From Streptomyces sp. DT2A-34 (GTDB lineage Bacteria; Actinomycetota; Actinomycetes; Streptomycetales; Streptomycetaceae), in NCBI RefSeq assembly GCF_030499515.1, contig NZ_JASTWJ010000001.1, positions 5,436,001 through 5,500,000 of the forward strand: DNA of 64,000 nucleotides, in the 5' to 3' direction. The position numbers were made by a program, and so were the translations under genes. Positions 52,387 to 61,232 of this stretch are shown piece by piece; the first letter of the stretch is position 1; every line of letters begins with the position of its first letter. Below the pieces are notes generated by a model, which saw nothing but the letters and a program-made list of their open reading frames with translations, was not told the origin of the DNA and did not search any database.

Positions 52387-53385
52387 TCACGCCATCTCAC
52401 GAGGCGACGGTTCCAGCACCACCTTTCCGGTGGTTCCGCGGGTTTCGAGGGCGCGATGGGCGGCCGCCGCCTCGGCGAGCGGGAAGCGCTGGACGGCCGG
52501 GATGAGGCGGCCCGTGGCGGCTTCGGTGAGGGCGCGCAGTTCGAGGGTGCGTACGGGGTTGGGGCCTCCGGTCTTCCGCATCATCACGGGGCCGAGGACC
52601 TGCTCGGACACGCCGTCGACGAAGTAAGGCCTGCCGTCGTGCTGCCCTGCACCGGCCCAGCCGAAGACGAGGTGCCGGCCGCCCGGCCCGAGCAGGGCGA
52701 CGCACTCGCGGGCGACGTCGCCTCCGACGCCGTCGAAGACGACGGTGGCCGGTCGCCCGCCCAGGAAGGCACGGACCTTCTCGGGCCATGCCGGGTCCGT
52801 GTAGTCGACGGCGAGGTCGGCGCCGTTCTCCCGCACGCGGGCGACCTTCTCGGGGCCTCCCGCGAGGCCGATGACGACGGAGCCGGCGTTCCTGGCGTAC
52901 TGCACGAGCAGGGTGCCGATGCCGCCGGCGGCCGCCGGGATCACGGCGACCGCGTCCGGGCCGAGCTCGGCGAACTGCAGGACCCCCATCGTCGTACGGC
53001 CCGTGCCGATCATGGCGACGGCCTCGGCGAAGTCGAGGTTCGCCGGGACCTCGTGGACGCGGTCCACGTCGGCGACGGCCAGCTCGGCGTAGCCGCCTGG
53101 TGCGAAGCCCAGGTGGGCGACGACGCGCTTGCCGAGCCAGAGCCCCGCGACGCCCTCGCCGAGGGCCTCGACGACGCCGGCGACCTCGCGGCCGGGAATC
53201 GTGGGCAGCGTGGGCGGCTGCGGTGCCGGGCCCTGGATGCCCTGGCGCAGGGCCGTGTCGAGGAGGTGGACACCGGCTGCTTCCACGGCGATCCGGACCT
53301 GGCCGGGGCCCGGGGCGGGGGCGTCGACCTGCTCGTAGGTGAGGTTCTCGGCCGGGCCGAAGGCGTGCAGGCGGATGGCGTGCAT
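52387..53385 (-). CDS. Zinc-free quinone oxidoreductase-type (MDR) dehydrogenase
   Basis: A 332-residue medium-chain dehydrogenase/reductase starting at the ATG at 53385. GroES-like N-domain (PTIPGREVAGVVEALGEGV), NADPH-binding AAAGGIGTLLVQYAR and VVFDGVGG are present; the zinc-ligand cysteines of alcohol dehydrogenases are absent, as in QorA-type quinone reductases. It probably reduces quinones or enones with NADPH. It lies 119 bases downstream of an FAD oxidoreductase on the same strand. Confidence 0.88.
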   Translation of the reverse strand: MHAIRLHAFGPAENLTYEQVDAPAPGPGQVRIAVEAAGVHLLDTALRQGIQGPAPQPPTLPTIPGREVAGVVEALGEGVAGLWLGKRVVAHLGFAPGGYAELAVADVDRVHEVPANLDFAEAVAMIGTGRTTMGVLQFAELGPDAVAVIPAAAGGIGTLLVQYARNAGSVVIGLAGGPEKVARVRENGADLAVDYTDPAWPEKVRAFLGGRPATVVFDGVGGDVARECVALLGPGGRHLVFGWAGAGQHDGRPYFVDGVSEQVLGPVMMRKTGGPNPVRTLELRALTEAATGRLIPAVQRFPLAEAAAAHRALETRGTTGKVVLEPSPREMA

Positions 53386-53504
53386 CGGGTCCCCCCATGG
53401 GTTGGGCCCTGTGCTGGTGAGCTGGGCCATGTGCTGGGAAGTGGTCAGGCATCCACCCCGTCGCCGGGGGGCGGCTGATGGATGCCGTGATCGATGCTCC
53501 GACC

Positions 53505-54737
53505 TCAAGCCTGCTTGAGGTCAAGGGCGTGCCGGCCGAGGGCCAGGGACACGGCCGTGAGCGCGCTGTTGAAGGACACCTCGGACAGCACGCCGGGGGC
53601 GGCGACCTGATCGCCCGCCAGATAGACCCCGTTGCCGCGATCGACGGCCGGGCGGTCGCGCCAGCTGGTGCCGGGCAGGTCGACGGCGCCGGTACGGCCG
53701 TTCGCCACGGACTCCCGGCGCCAGGTGACGCGTTCGCGCCAGCCGGGGAAGCCGAGGTCGAGAAGCTGCTCGGCACGGGCGATGCCGGCGGCCCTGGACT
53801 CGTGCGGGGCGAGGGGGATCTGGCCCTGGATCAGCTGTTCACCGGCCGGCGCCAGGGACCGGTCCTGCGCGGTGAACCGCTCCAGCCAACCGGTCTCGTC
53901 GAGGTCGGAGACGGCGAAGGCGTCCCCGCGCCGGGTCCGCACGGCGAGGTCGATGAGTGCCGTACGGCCGCTGGTCCACGTCAGGGAGTCGTCCTTGAGG
54001 AGGCGGCGGGCGGCGTCGAGGGAGGTGGCGACGATGACGGGCGTGCCGGTCGTCAGACTGTCGCGGTCATCGCGGTCATCGCGGTCATCGCGGTCATCGC
54101 GGTCATCGCGGTCATCGAGGTCGTCGAGGCTGTCGATTCGGGAGAGGGTCTCCATCCGCACCCCGAGATTCCAGGCCCGGGCCGCCATCCGGTCGATCAT
54201 GGTCGCCCATCCGCCCCGCGGATAGTGCGCCTCCGGCGGCAGCTTGGTGGCCCGGCGCAGCCGCTCCTGCACGAACGCGGCGGACAGGGCGCCGGGGTCG
54301 TGGTGGAACAGGGCGACGGCGGAGTAGTGGGCGGCGGCACGGGCGCCCTCCTCGCCGGCGATGTCCGTGGCCCAGGTCATGAAGTCGACGTCGACGGGCG
54401 CCTGCGGCAGGCCGCGCCGCAGCAGCTTGAGCATGGCGAAGGGCGGGGTGCGGCGCAGGACACCGCGGTGCCGCAGCCGCAGCCGGGCGGCCTCCAGGGG
54501 CGGGAGCGGCGCGAGCGGCCCGATCAGGTCGCGCTGCTTGAGCCAGGCCCAGTGCGGGCCGCCGTTGTACAGGGCGTGCGGGCCTTCGTTCGTCCGGTAC
54601 GGCCCCTCGGCGGTCCGTGCCCGCCCGCCGAGGGTGTGGTGGGCCTCGTACACGGTGACCTTGGCGCCCGCCTCGGCGGCGGTGATGGCCGCGGTGAGTC
54701 CGGCGAAGCCGCCGCCGATGACGGTGATGCGGTGCAT
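53505..54737 (-). CDS. Phytoene-desaturase-like FAD oxidoreductase with internal (DDR)n repeat
   Basis: A 410-residue flavoprotein; ATG at 54737 behind GGGAGACC. N-terminal Rossmann motif ITVIGGGFAGLTAAITAAEAG and YEAHHTLGGRART, with C-terminal GVYLAGDQVAAPGVLSEVSF, mark an NAD(P)-binding amine oxidase/phytoene desaturase-type fold. In the middle the chain contains DDLDDRDDRDDRDDRDD, encoded by a 9-bp tandem repeat (54061-54123), placed where relatives have a short loop. The substrate is unknown and no carotenoid genes are adjacent. Confidence 0.83.
   Translation of the reverse strand: MHRITVIGGGFAGLTAAITAAEAGAKVTVYEAHHTLGGRARTAEGPYRTNEGPHALYNGGPHWAWLKQRDLIGPLAPLPPLEAARLRLRHRGVLRRTPPFAMLKLLRRGLPQAPVDVDFMTWATDIAGEEGARAAAHYSAVALFHHDPGALSAAFVQERLRRATKLPPEAHYPRGGWATMIDRMAARAWNLGVRMETLSRIDSLDDLDDRDDRDDRDDRDDRDDRDSLTTGTPVIVATSLDAARRLLKDDSLTWTSGRTALIDLAVRTRRGDAFAVSDLDETGWLERFTAQDRSLAPAGEQLIQGQIPLAPHESRAAGIARAEQLLDLGFPGWRERVTWRRESVANGRTGAVDLPGTSWRDRPAVDRGNGVYLAGDQVAAPGVLSEVSFNSALTAVSLALGRHALDLKQA
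54061..54123. repeat. 9-bp coding minisatellite
   Basis: Six perfect tandem copies of TCGCGGTCA followed by two diverged copies (TCGAGGTCG type). They keep the frame and encode repeated Asp-Asp-Arg on the minus strand within the FAD oxidoreductase. Confidence 0.92.
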
Positions 54738-54954
54738 GGCTGGGGTCTCCCTTGTGGTCGGGGTCGCCTTTCGTCCCTTCTCTGTGAGTAGGACGGTCCG
54801 GGGGACTCGGAATGTGACATCGGGGTGGCGGTGGGGGTGCTGGCGGGGGTGTTGGCGGGGCGGCGGGGCGGGGGTGGTGCTGTGCCGGCGCGGGGGTGGC
54901 GGGGTGTCGGCGCAGGTCAGGGGGATTGTCAGTGGTGGGGTGCAGCATGGGGGC

Positions 54955-55746
54955 ATGGCGAGGAGAGCGATGGGTGAGGGTGGCGGTGCCGGTAGGGGCG
55001 GCAGCGCGGGCAGGGGAGGCAGCCGGGGGAGGGGCGGTGGTGCGGGCAGGGGTGCCGGTAGCGGTGGCGGTGGCGGTGGCGGTGGCGGTGGCGGTGGCGT
55101 GAAGGGTGCGCGGCGGCCCGAGGTGCGGTTGCCGCCGCTGGAGCCGTACCGGGACGGGGCGTTGGAGCCGGACGGGGACTACGACGGCCTGGAGTTCCGG
55201 GAGGAGGACCTCGGCGGACAGGACGGCGGCGGCGCCCGCTTCCTGGACTGCGCGCTGCGGGGCTGCGCCCTGGACGAGACGAGACTGCACCACGCCCGGA
55301 TCCTCGACTCGGTGCTCACGGCACCGCGGGGCGTCGGTACCGATCTCGCCGAGTCGACCCTGCGTGATGTGGAGCTGGTGGACGCCCGCCTGGGCGGGGT
55401 GCAGCTGCACGGCGCCGTGCTGGAGCGGGTGCTGATCAGGGGCGGCAAGATCGACTACCTGAACATGCGCAAGGCCAAGCTCAAGGACGTCGTCTTCGAG
55501 GGCTGCGTCCTGGTCGAGCCGGACTTCGGGGGCGCCCGCCTCGAGCGGGTGGAGTTCGTGGACTGCGCGGTGAAGGGGGCGGACCTCACCGGGGTGACGC
55601 TGGCGGAGGTGGATCTGCGCAGGACGGCGGAGCTGGACATCGCGCGGGGGGTGGACCGGCTGGCCGGGGCGGTGATCAGTCCGGGCCAACTCCTGGATCT
55701 GGCACCTGTGTTGGCGGCGCAGTTGGGGATCCGGGTGGAGGGTTAG
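54955..55746 (+). CDS. Pentapeptide-repeat protein with Gly/Arg-rich N-terminus
   Basis: A 263-residue protein from the ATG at 54955. The first ~48 residues are Gly/Arg/Ser low complexity ending in a (Gly)12 run encoded by GGTGGC repeats. From about 65 onward the chain is a right-handed pentapeptide-repeat helix (A(D/N)Lxx pattern: FLDCALRGCALDETRLHHARILDS split by turns; DLTGVTLAEVDLRR). Such proteins can mimic DNA or act as scaffolds. The N-terminal extension is unusual and the true start could be later (GTG at 55099). It is divergent from the FAD oxidoreductase. Confidence 0.82.
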   Translation: MARRAMGEGGGAGRGGSAGRGGSRGRGGGAGRGAGSGGGGGGGGGGGGVKGARRPEVRLPPLEPYRDGALEPDGDYDGLEFREEDLGGQDGGGARFLDCALRGCALDETRLHHARILDSVLTAPRGVGTDLAESTLRDVELVDARLGGVQLHGAVLERVLIRGGKIDYLNMRKAKLKDVVFEGCVLVEPDFGGARLERVEFVDCAVKGADLTGVTLAEVDLRRTAELDIARGVDRLAGAVISPGQLLDLAPVLAAQLGIRVEG

Positions 55747-55936
55747 AGGTGGGTCTGCGGAAGGTCGGTGGGGCTGAGGGGCGGCGTTGGCCAATGCTGT
55801 GGACAGCCCGTAAGACGTCGGCCTTCACGACCTGATCGCGGACTGGAAGGCCGGCGTTGTCGCGTATCGCCTCGCGCACCACCGGCCGGCTCAGCCGCTG
55901 CGGAACCGCCCGGTGCCGACACCGGCCCGGCCCCCT
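55747..55936. other. Non-coding stretch after the pentapeptide gene
   Basis: No gene is supported between the pentapeptide stop and the 14-bp array. A short run on the plus strand would read DLIADWKAGVVAYRLAHH without a usable start, which could be a relic or chance. Confidence 0.4.
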
Positions 55937-56090
55937 CACCCCACCCGGCTCACCCCACCCGGGTCACCCCACCCGGGTCACCCCACCCGGGTCACCCCAC
56001 CCGGGTCACCCCACCCGGGTCACCCCACCCGGGTCACCCCACCCGGGTCACCCCACCCGGCTCACCCCACCCGGCTCACCCCACCCGCGG
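55937..56090. repeat. Eleven 14-bp tandem repeats at the 3' end of a gene
   Basis: Eleven uninterrupted copies of CACCCCACCCGGGT, starting every 14 bp from 55937 to 56077. The outer copies read ...CGGCT and the last ...CGCGG. The last unit supplies the final codons and stop (TGA) of the leftward gene at 56076. There are no spacers, so this is not CRISPR. Confidence 0.95.
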
Positions 56091-56576
56091 AAACCGCGCC
56101 TGGAGTGTCCAGATGGCCGGGTTCTCGGCCAGGTCGTCGTGCAGGTCGATGAGGTCGGCGATCAGGTCGTGCAGGAAGTCGCGGGCCTCGCGGCGCAGCT
56201 CGGTGTGCGAGAAGGTGAGCGGGGGCTCCTCCGCCGGCATCCAGTCCGACTCGATGTCCACCCAGCCGAAGCGGCGCTCGAAGAGCATGCGGTCCGTGGA
56301 CTCGGTGAAGTCCAGTTCCGCGTGTTGCGGACGGGAGGCGCGGGAGCCGGCCGGGTCCTGGTCCAGCTGCTCGACGATGTCGCACAGGGCCCAGGCGAAG
56401 TCGAGCACCGGCACCCATCCCCAGGCTGTGGACAACTCCCGGTCCGCCTTGGTGTCGGCGAGGTAGACGTCGCCGCAGAACAGGTCGTGACGCAGGGCGC
56501 GGACGTCCGCGCGGCGGTAGTCCGTCTGCGGGGGATCCGGGAAACGGTTGGAGAGGGCGTAGCCGATGTCGAGCAC
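56076..56576 (-). CDS. Conserved hypothetical protein
   Basis: A 166-residue soluble protein, acidic and rich in Trp and Asp (WGWVPVLDFAWALCDIVEQL; FGWVDIESDWMPAEEP; RDFLHDLIADLIDLHDDLAENPAIW split). I do not recognise a named family; it looks like a Streptomyces conserved protein of unknown function. Its last codons come from the 14-bp repeat array, so the C-terminus (FPRVG) may be variable. It is divergent from the M1 peptidase with 40 bp between starts. Confidence 0.7.
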   Translation of the reverse strand: MLDIGYALSNRFPDPPQTDYRRADVRALRHDLFCGDVYLADTKADRELSTAWGWVPVLDFAWALCDIVEQLDQDPAGSRASRPQHAELDFTESTDRMLFERRFGWVDIESDWMPAEEPPLTFSHTELRREARDFLHDLIADLIDLHDDLAENPAIWTLQARFPRVG

Positions 56577-56616
56577 GTAGGGGATGGTGTCACGCCGAAC
56601 TCATAGGATCACTGGC

Positions 56617-58002
56617 GTGTCCCGTTTCGCGCCCCTTGCCCTGACCGTCACCTCCGCCCTGCTCGTCCTCACCGCGTGCGGCGTCCAGGGCACCCCCGGC
56701 GGTTCCGGCGTGCGCGACCCGTACTTCCCCAAGGCCGGCAACGGCGGCTACGACGTCACCCACTACGCCCTCGACCTCGCCTACGACCCCGACGACCGCC
56801 ACCTCACCGGCACGGCGGAGATCACCGCACGGGCCACCCAGGACCTCTCCGCCTTCGACCTCGATCTGAAGGGCCTGGACGTCGAGCGGGTCGGCGTGGA
56901 GGGCGAACGCGCTCGCTGGAGCCGAAACGGCCAGGAACTCGTCGTCCGTCCGCACGACGAGCTCGACAAGGGCGAGACCTTCCAGCTCACCGTCCGCTAC
57001 TCCGGCACCCCCGAGACCGTCACCGACCCCGACGGCTCCGAGGAGGGCTGGCTCCCCACCGCCGACGGCGCGCTCGCCCTCGGGGAGCCGACGGGCTCCA
57101 TGGCGTGGTTCCCCGGCAATCACCACCCGTCCGACAAGGCGTCGTACGACATCGACGTGACCGTGCCGGAGGGCCTGGAGGCCGTCTCCAACGGGGAGTT
57201 GGTGAAACGGACGACCAGCGGCGGTCGAACGACGTTCCGTTGGCACGCCTCCGAACCCATGGCGAGCTACGTCACCACGCTCGCCATCGGCGACTACAAG
57301 ATCAGCCGCTCCACCACCGACAGCGGCCTGCCCGTGTACGTCGCCGTGGAGCCGGGGCAGGCCGACGGCAGCCGCGAGGTGCTCGCCCGGCTCCCCGAGA
57401 TCATGGACTGGGCGGAGGAGAACTTCGGCCCGTACCCCTTCTCCTCCACCGGCGCGATCGTCGCCGACGCGGACGCCGCCGACTACGCCCTGGAGACCCA
57501 GAACCGGCCCCTCTTCCCCGGCGCCCCCGGCATCGAACTGGTCGTCCACGAACTCGCCCACCAGTGGTTCGGCAACTCCGTGACACCGAAGAGCTGGCGG
57601 GACATGTGGCTCAACGAGAGCTTCGCGACGTACGCGGAGTGGCTGTGGCAGGAGGACGACGGCGGCGACAGCGCGCAGGACATCTTCGACGCCCGGTACG
57701 ACCACGGCGAGGACGACTTCGAGGACCTCTGGGACTTCCCGCCCGCCAAGCCCACGAGCGCCGCGCACATCTCCGGCGACCCCGTCTACGAGCGCGGCGC
57801 GATGGTCCTGCACAAGATCCGCCAGACCGTCGGCGACGACACCTTCTACGACATCGTCCAGGGCTGGGCGGCCGACCACCGGCACGGCAACGCGGACACC
57901 GACGACTTCACGGCGTACGTGGAGGAGAAGGCACCGGACGAGGACTTCGCCCCCATCTGGGAGGACTGGCTGTACGGCGACGGAAAACCCGACCAGCCCT
58001 GA
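56617..58002 (+). CDS. M1-family zinc metallopeptidase lipoprotein
   Basis: A 461-residue exported aminopeptidase-like protein. GTG at 56617 is preferred to the ATG at 56584: a TAGGAT -10-like element ends seven bases before it, suggesting a leaderless mRNA, and it gives a compact signal peptide with lipobox VLTAC (Cys20). The M1 zinc motif HELAHQW plus downstream Glu in NESFATYAEW is intact, and the substrate GxMEN loop appears as the variant YALETQNRP. It would trim peptides at the cell surface. Confidence 0.9.
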   Translation: MSRFAPLALTVTSALLVLTACGVQGTPGGSGVRDPYFPKAGNGGYDVTHYALDLAYDPDDRHLTGTAEITARATQDLSAFDLDLKGLDVERVGVEGERARWSRNGQELVVRPHDELDKGETFQLTVRYSGTPETVTDPDGSEEGWLPTADGALALGEPTGSMAWFPGNHHPSDKASYDIDVTVPEGLEAVSNGELVKRTTSGGRTTFRWHASEPMASYVTTLAIGDYKISRSTTDSGLPVYVAVEPGQADGSREVLARLPEIMDWAEENFGPYPFSSTGAIVADADAADYALETQNRPLFPGAPGIELVVHELAHQWFGNSVTPKSWRDMWLNESFATYAEWLWQEDDGGDSAQDIFDARYDHGEDDFEDLWDFPPAKPTSAAHISGDPVYERGAMVLHKIRQTVGDDTFYDIVQGWAADHRHGNADTDDFTAYVEEKAPDEDFAPIWEDWLYGDGKPDQP

Positions 58003-58029
58003 CGGCGCCCGCCCCGCAAGCCTTCAGGC

Positions 58030-58282
58030 CGACCGCCCGCCGCCCGGTCAGGCCGGCTGCCCCGCCGCCCGGTCGGGCCGGCTGTCCCGCCGCCCGGTCG
58101 GGCCGGCTGCCCCTCAATCCTTCAGGCCGGCGGCCACCCCGCCACCCGGTCATGCCGACCGTCCCGCCACCCGGTCATGCCGACCGTCCCGCCACCCGGT
58201 CATGCCGACCGTCCCGCCACCCGGTCATGCCGACCGTCCCGCCACCCGGTCATGCCGACCGTCCCGCCACCCAGCCAGCCCG
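58030..58282. repeat. 25-bp tandem repeats between convergent genes
   Basis: Five perfect copies of a 25-bp unit (GCCACCCGGTCATGCCGACC plus GTCCC) start at 58141, 58166, 58191, 58216 and 58241, with a partial sixth at 58266. They are preceded by diverged ~27-bp units of the same kind from about 58030. The array fills the gap between the M1 peptidase and the leftward membrane-protein gene. No spacers and no cas genes are present. Confidence 0.93.
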
Positions 58283-58762
58283 TCAGGCCGCCCGCGCCAG
58301 ATCCCGTCGCATCGCCGCACGCGCCGCCCATATCGCCTCGGCGTGCCGGCGCCGTCGTTCCTGCGACTCCGGGGAGTCGAGCGGCGGATCACCGGCGGCG
58401 AACGCGTCCTGGAGATCCCACAGGGTCGCGTAGACCTTCTCGAGTACGTCCGACATCTCCTGCGGGGCGCAGATCAGGGCGGTCTCACGGGCCTCGTCGC
58501 AGCCCGACGCCCGGAACGCCTCCCGTACCGCCGCGGCCGTCTCTCGGGCCCCCTCCGCCCGGTCGCGACCGGTGACGGCCGCCGCGTGCATGCCCTCATA
58601 GGCCAGCTGGTACTTCGTCAGGACGGTCACATGGATCTGTTCGCGTTCCTGCCGGGTCCGGTCGGACAGATCGCGGCGCCAGCGCGCCCGGTCCGCGAGC
58701 AGCGTCGAGCCGACGCCGACGAGGGCGCCCAGGGCGGTGCCGGCCAGGGTCGTCCAGTCCAT
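58283..58762 (-). CDS. Membrane-anchored hypothetical protein
   Basis: A 159-residue protein with one N-terminal hydrophobic helix (LAGTALGALVGVGSTLLAD) followed by a long charged helical cytoplasmic part (RARWRRDLSDRTRQEREQ). The composition suggests a coiled coil. Widespread in Streptomyces without known function. It starts seven bases after the stop of the GNAT-Nudix gene, so the two are co-transcribed. Confidence 0.75.
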   Translation of the reverse strand: MDWTTLAGTALGALVGVGSTLLADRARWRRDLSDRTRQEREQIHVTVLTKYQLAYEGMHAAAVTGRDRAEGARETAAAVREAFRASGCDEARETALICAPQEMSDVLEKVYATLWDLQDAFAAGDPPLDSPESQERRRRHAEAIWAARAAMRRDLARAA

Positions 58763-58768
58763 GCCGGT

Positions 58769-59773
58769 TCAGGCCTCCTTGCCCGCGTCCCACTCGTCCA
58801 GCAGCCGTGCCAGATCCGGTGGCCACACCGGCTCCGGTGCGGCCGCCAGTTCCTCCCGGGTCCACCAGCGCCAGCTGAGGATGCCGTCGGCTGCGTGGGC
58901 TGCGGGGAGTTGGGGGCCGGTCGGGTCGCGGTGGGGGCCCTGGGTGACGTAGATGTGCTCGTGTTGGCGGACGGGGACGGACGCGTGCGTGAAGTCGTGC
59001 TCCCAGGTGCACAGCAGGGGGCCCGGTTCCAGGTCCGTCCAGCCGGTCTCCTCGCGCAGTTCGCGCAGGGCGCCCTCGCGGGGTGTCTCGTCCGCCTCCA
59101 GGCCGCCGCCGGGCAGGGCCCAGTGCACGCCGACCTCGACGTTGTCGTACCGGAAGAGGAGGACCGAGCCCTCCGGGTCGAGTACGGCTACGCGGGCGGC
59201 TCGGCGTGGGGTGCGTGGGGGACTGGGCAGCGGTTTGCGCAGAACCGTGCAGGGCCGGTCGAGTTGGCGGTCTCTCCCGTAGGCGATGGTCTCGTAGCCG
59301 AGGGCCGTCCAGAAGGCGAGGGCGTCGGGGGTGTTGTCGAGGACGGCCAGGCGTACGGCGGTGCGGTCCGCCGCGCGGAAGCGGTCCTCGACGAGGGAGG
59401 CCAACCGGCGTCCGTACCCCTGGCGTCGCGCGCCCGCGTCCACCATCAGGAGTCCGATCCAGGGGTCCGGGTCGGACGGGTCCGGGTGGCGGGCCAGCGT
59501 GATCACGATCCCGGCCAGTTGTCCGGCTCCCCCACTCTCGGCTTCCCCCGGGCGGGGGGACCCCCGTCGCGCGAGCAGCACCTCTGCCCCGGGGACCCGC
59601 ACCTCCTCGGCCAGCGCGGCCGCCACCTGCTCCGGGCGGATGTCGTCCGGGTCCGGGAAGTCACCGCTGAGCGCGTGGAAGTCGCGGTTGGAGGCGTAGA
59701 GCGCGGTGAGTTCGGTGAGGAGCGGGCCCGGTATGTCGTGGCCGGGGGTGAGGGGGAGGGGGTCGAGGATCAT
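58769..59773 (-). CDS. GNAT-Nudix fusion protein with an in-frame repeat insertion
   Basis: A 334-residue two-domain protein. The N-terminal GNAT (about 1-180) has the acetyl-CoA loop ARRQGYGRRLAS. The C-terminal Nudix hydrolase (about 190-330) has an intact Nudix box, GxxxxxE-x7-REL-x-EE-x-GW (GLEADETPREGALRELREE then TGW). After VLLAR the chain carries 13 extra residues (GSPRPGEAESGGA) encoded by a GC palindrome at 59528-59565. The insertion is in frame and lies in a GNAT loop, so function may survive. The fusion may acetylate and hydrolyse related nucleotide substrates; this is not known. Confidence 0.85.
   Translation of the reverse strand: MILDPLPLTPGHDIPGPLLTELTALYASNRDFHALSGDFPDPDDIRPEQVAAALAEEVRVPGAEVLLARRGSPRPGEAESGGAGQLAGIVITLARHPDPSDPDPWIGLLMVDAGARRQGYGRRLASLVEDRFRAADRTAVRLAVLDNTPDALAFWTALGYETIAYGRDRQLDRPCTVLRKPLPSPPRTPRRAARVAVLDPEGSVLLFRYDNVEVGVHWALPGGGLEADETPREGALRELREETGWTDLEPGPLLCTWEHDFTHASVPVRQHEHIYVTQGPHRDPTGPQLPAAHAADGILSWRWWTREELAAAPEPVWPPDLARLLDEWDAGKEA
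59528..59565. repeat. GC palindrome inserted in the GNAT-Nudix gene
   Basis: TCCCCCACTCTCGGCTTCCC and CCGGGCGGGGGGACCCCC form nested GC hairpins. The flanks and layout (GGCTCCCCCACT ... GGGGG-N-ACCCC) match the element at 45238-45272 in the DUF4037 gene. Confidence 0.8.
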
Positions 59774-59875
59774 TCGGGCAACCTATCCAACGGCCCGAGC
59801 ACCAAGCCCCCCGATGCGGGGAGCCCCCGGCCACGGCGTACCGCGGCAAGGGGCTCCGGCTCAGCGCGGCGTCCG

Positions 59876-60451
59876 TCAGACGTTCACGCCGAAGTCCTGC
59901 GCGATGCCCACCAGGCCAGAGGCGTAGCCCTGGCCGACCGCGCGGAACTTCCACTCGGCGCCGTTGCGGTAGAGCTCGCCGAAGACCATGGCGGTCTCGG
60001 TGGCCGCGTCCTCGGAGAGGTCGTAGCGGGCGATCTCGGCGCCGCCGGCCTGGTTGACGATGCGGATGTAGGCGTTGCGGACCTGGCCGAAGTTCTGCGA
60101 GCGGTTCTCCGCGTCGTAGATCGAGACCGGGAAGACGATCTTGTCGACGTCGGCCGGGAGACCGGCCAGGTTGACGTTGATCGCCTCGTCGTCGCCCGCG
60201 CCCTCACCCGTGCGGTTGTCACCGGTGTGGACGATGGTGCTGTCCGGGGTCTGCTTGTTGTTGAAGAAGACGAAGTGGGCGTCCGAGTAGACCTTGCCCG
60301 TGGGGTTGACCGCGATCGCGGAGGCGTCGAGGTCGAAGTCCGTGCCGGTGGTGGTGCGGACGTCCCAGCCGAGGCCCACGGTGACGGCGGTCAGGCCCGG
60401 AGCCTCCTTGGTGAGCGAGACGTTGCCACCCTTGGACAGGCTTACAGCCAT
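59876..60451 (-). CDS. TerD-family protein
   Basis: A 191-residue calcium-binding-type TerD protein (tellurite/general stress family): [29 protein letters not shown] and [19 protein letters not shown] carry the acidic metal-binding loops. The end [20 protein letters not shown] is conserved. The start is the ATG at 60451 behind GGGAAGGGA. It is a single gene here; Streptomyces carry several such paralogues, often tied to differentiation and membrane stress. Confidence 0.95.
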   Translation of the reverse strand: MAVSLSKGGNVSLTKEAPGLTAVTVGLGWDVRTTTGTDFDLDASAIAVNPTGKVYSDAHFVFFNNKQTPDSTIVHTGDNRTGEGAGDDEAINVNLAGLPADVDKIVFPVSIYDAENRSQNFGQVRNAYIRIVNQAGGAEIARYDLSEDAATETAMVFGELYRNGAEWKFRAVGQGYASGLVGIAQDFGVNV

Positions 60452-60621
60452 TGTTTGGGAGTCCCTTCCCTCGTTGCGGTACGGCTAGAAGCTACAGCTA
60501 CCCCTATGAACGCGGAGAGGGGTACCTCAAGTTCCAGGTGTCTTTACTTTCTTTGCCAAAGAGCACTCGTAGGCCGCACGCGGCGATATTCGCGTGACGT
60601 GGACCGGACAGGACAGGGAAC

Positions 60622-61059
60622 ATGGACGGCATGTCTGGTCCCTACGTCGTCCGCGGCTCCGTCTCGCTTCCCGAGGCCGAGCTCATGTGGCGTTTCTCGC
60701 GGTCGAGCGGCCCGGGCGGCCAGCACGTCAACACCAGTGACTCGCAGGTCGAGCTGCGGTTCGACCTGGCGAGGACCGAGGCGCTGCCCGAGGTGTGGAA
60801 GGAGCGGGCACTGCAGCGGCTGGCGTCCCGCCTCGTCGACGGCGTCGTCACCGTCCGCGCCTCCGAGCACCGCTCCCAGTGGCGCAACCGCGAGACCGCC
60901 GCCGTACGCCTCGCCGCCCTCCTCGCCGAGGCGACGGCCCCGCCGCCGAAGCCGCGCAAGCCGACCCGGATTCCCCGAGGGATCAACGAGCGGCGGCTGA
61001 GGCAGAAGAAGCAGCGCTCGGACACCAAGCGGGGACGGTCCGGGCGGGACTGGGGGTAA
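60622..61059 (+). CDS. arfB: Alternative ribosome-rescue factor ArfB (peptidyl-tRNA hydrolase)
   Basis: A 145-residue release-factor-like protein. The GGQ catalytic motif lies in SSGPGGQHVNTSDSQVELR, and the basic tail (RLRQKKQRSDTKRGRSGRD) is the part that inserts in the mRNA channel of stalled ribosomes. Lacking codon-recognition domains, it matches ArfB/YaeJ, which frees ribosomes on broken messages. The start is the ATG at 60622; the ATG at 60631 (MSGPYVV) is equally possible. Confidence 0.92.
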   Translation: MDGMSGPYVVRGSVSLPEAELMWRFSRSSGPGGQHVNTSDSQVELRFDLARTEALPEVWKERALQRLASRLVDGVVTVRASEHRSQWRNRETAAVRLAALLAEATAPPPKPRKPTRIPRGINERRLRQKKQRSDTKRGRSGRDWG

Positions 61060-61232
61060 GGGCTCCCGCTCCCCCTGGCCGACATCTCCCCGGCCGACAT
61101 CTCCGCGTCCCGCCCGCACATCCGCGTAGAGCCACACACGGCCCCGTCGCACACCCGTACCGCGTCTGTCACATCCCCGGCGCGCGATCCGTCATGCCAG
61201 TGAGGACGGACCGCGACGAGAGGCTGCGACAG

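Noticed and set aside
55937..58282. CRISPR array
   Set aside because: The 14-bp and 25-bp repeats are directly adjacent without spacers, and no cas gene is nearby.
58202..61000. 932-codon plus-strand open frame across several genes
   Set aside because: It opposes three recognisable minus-strand genes (membrane protein, GNAT-Nudix, TerD) and runs into arfB in another frame; its translation is low-complexity, as expected for antisense frames in high-G+C DNA.
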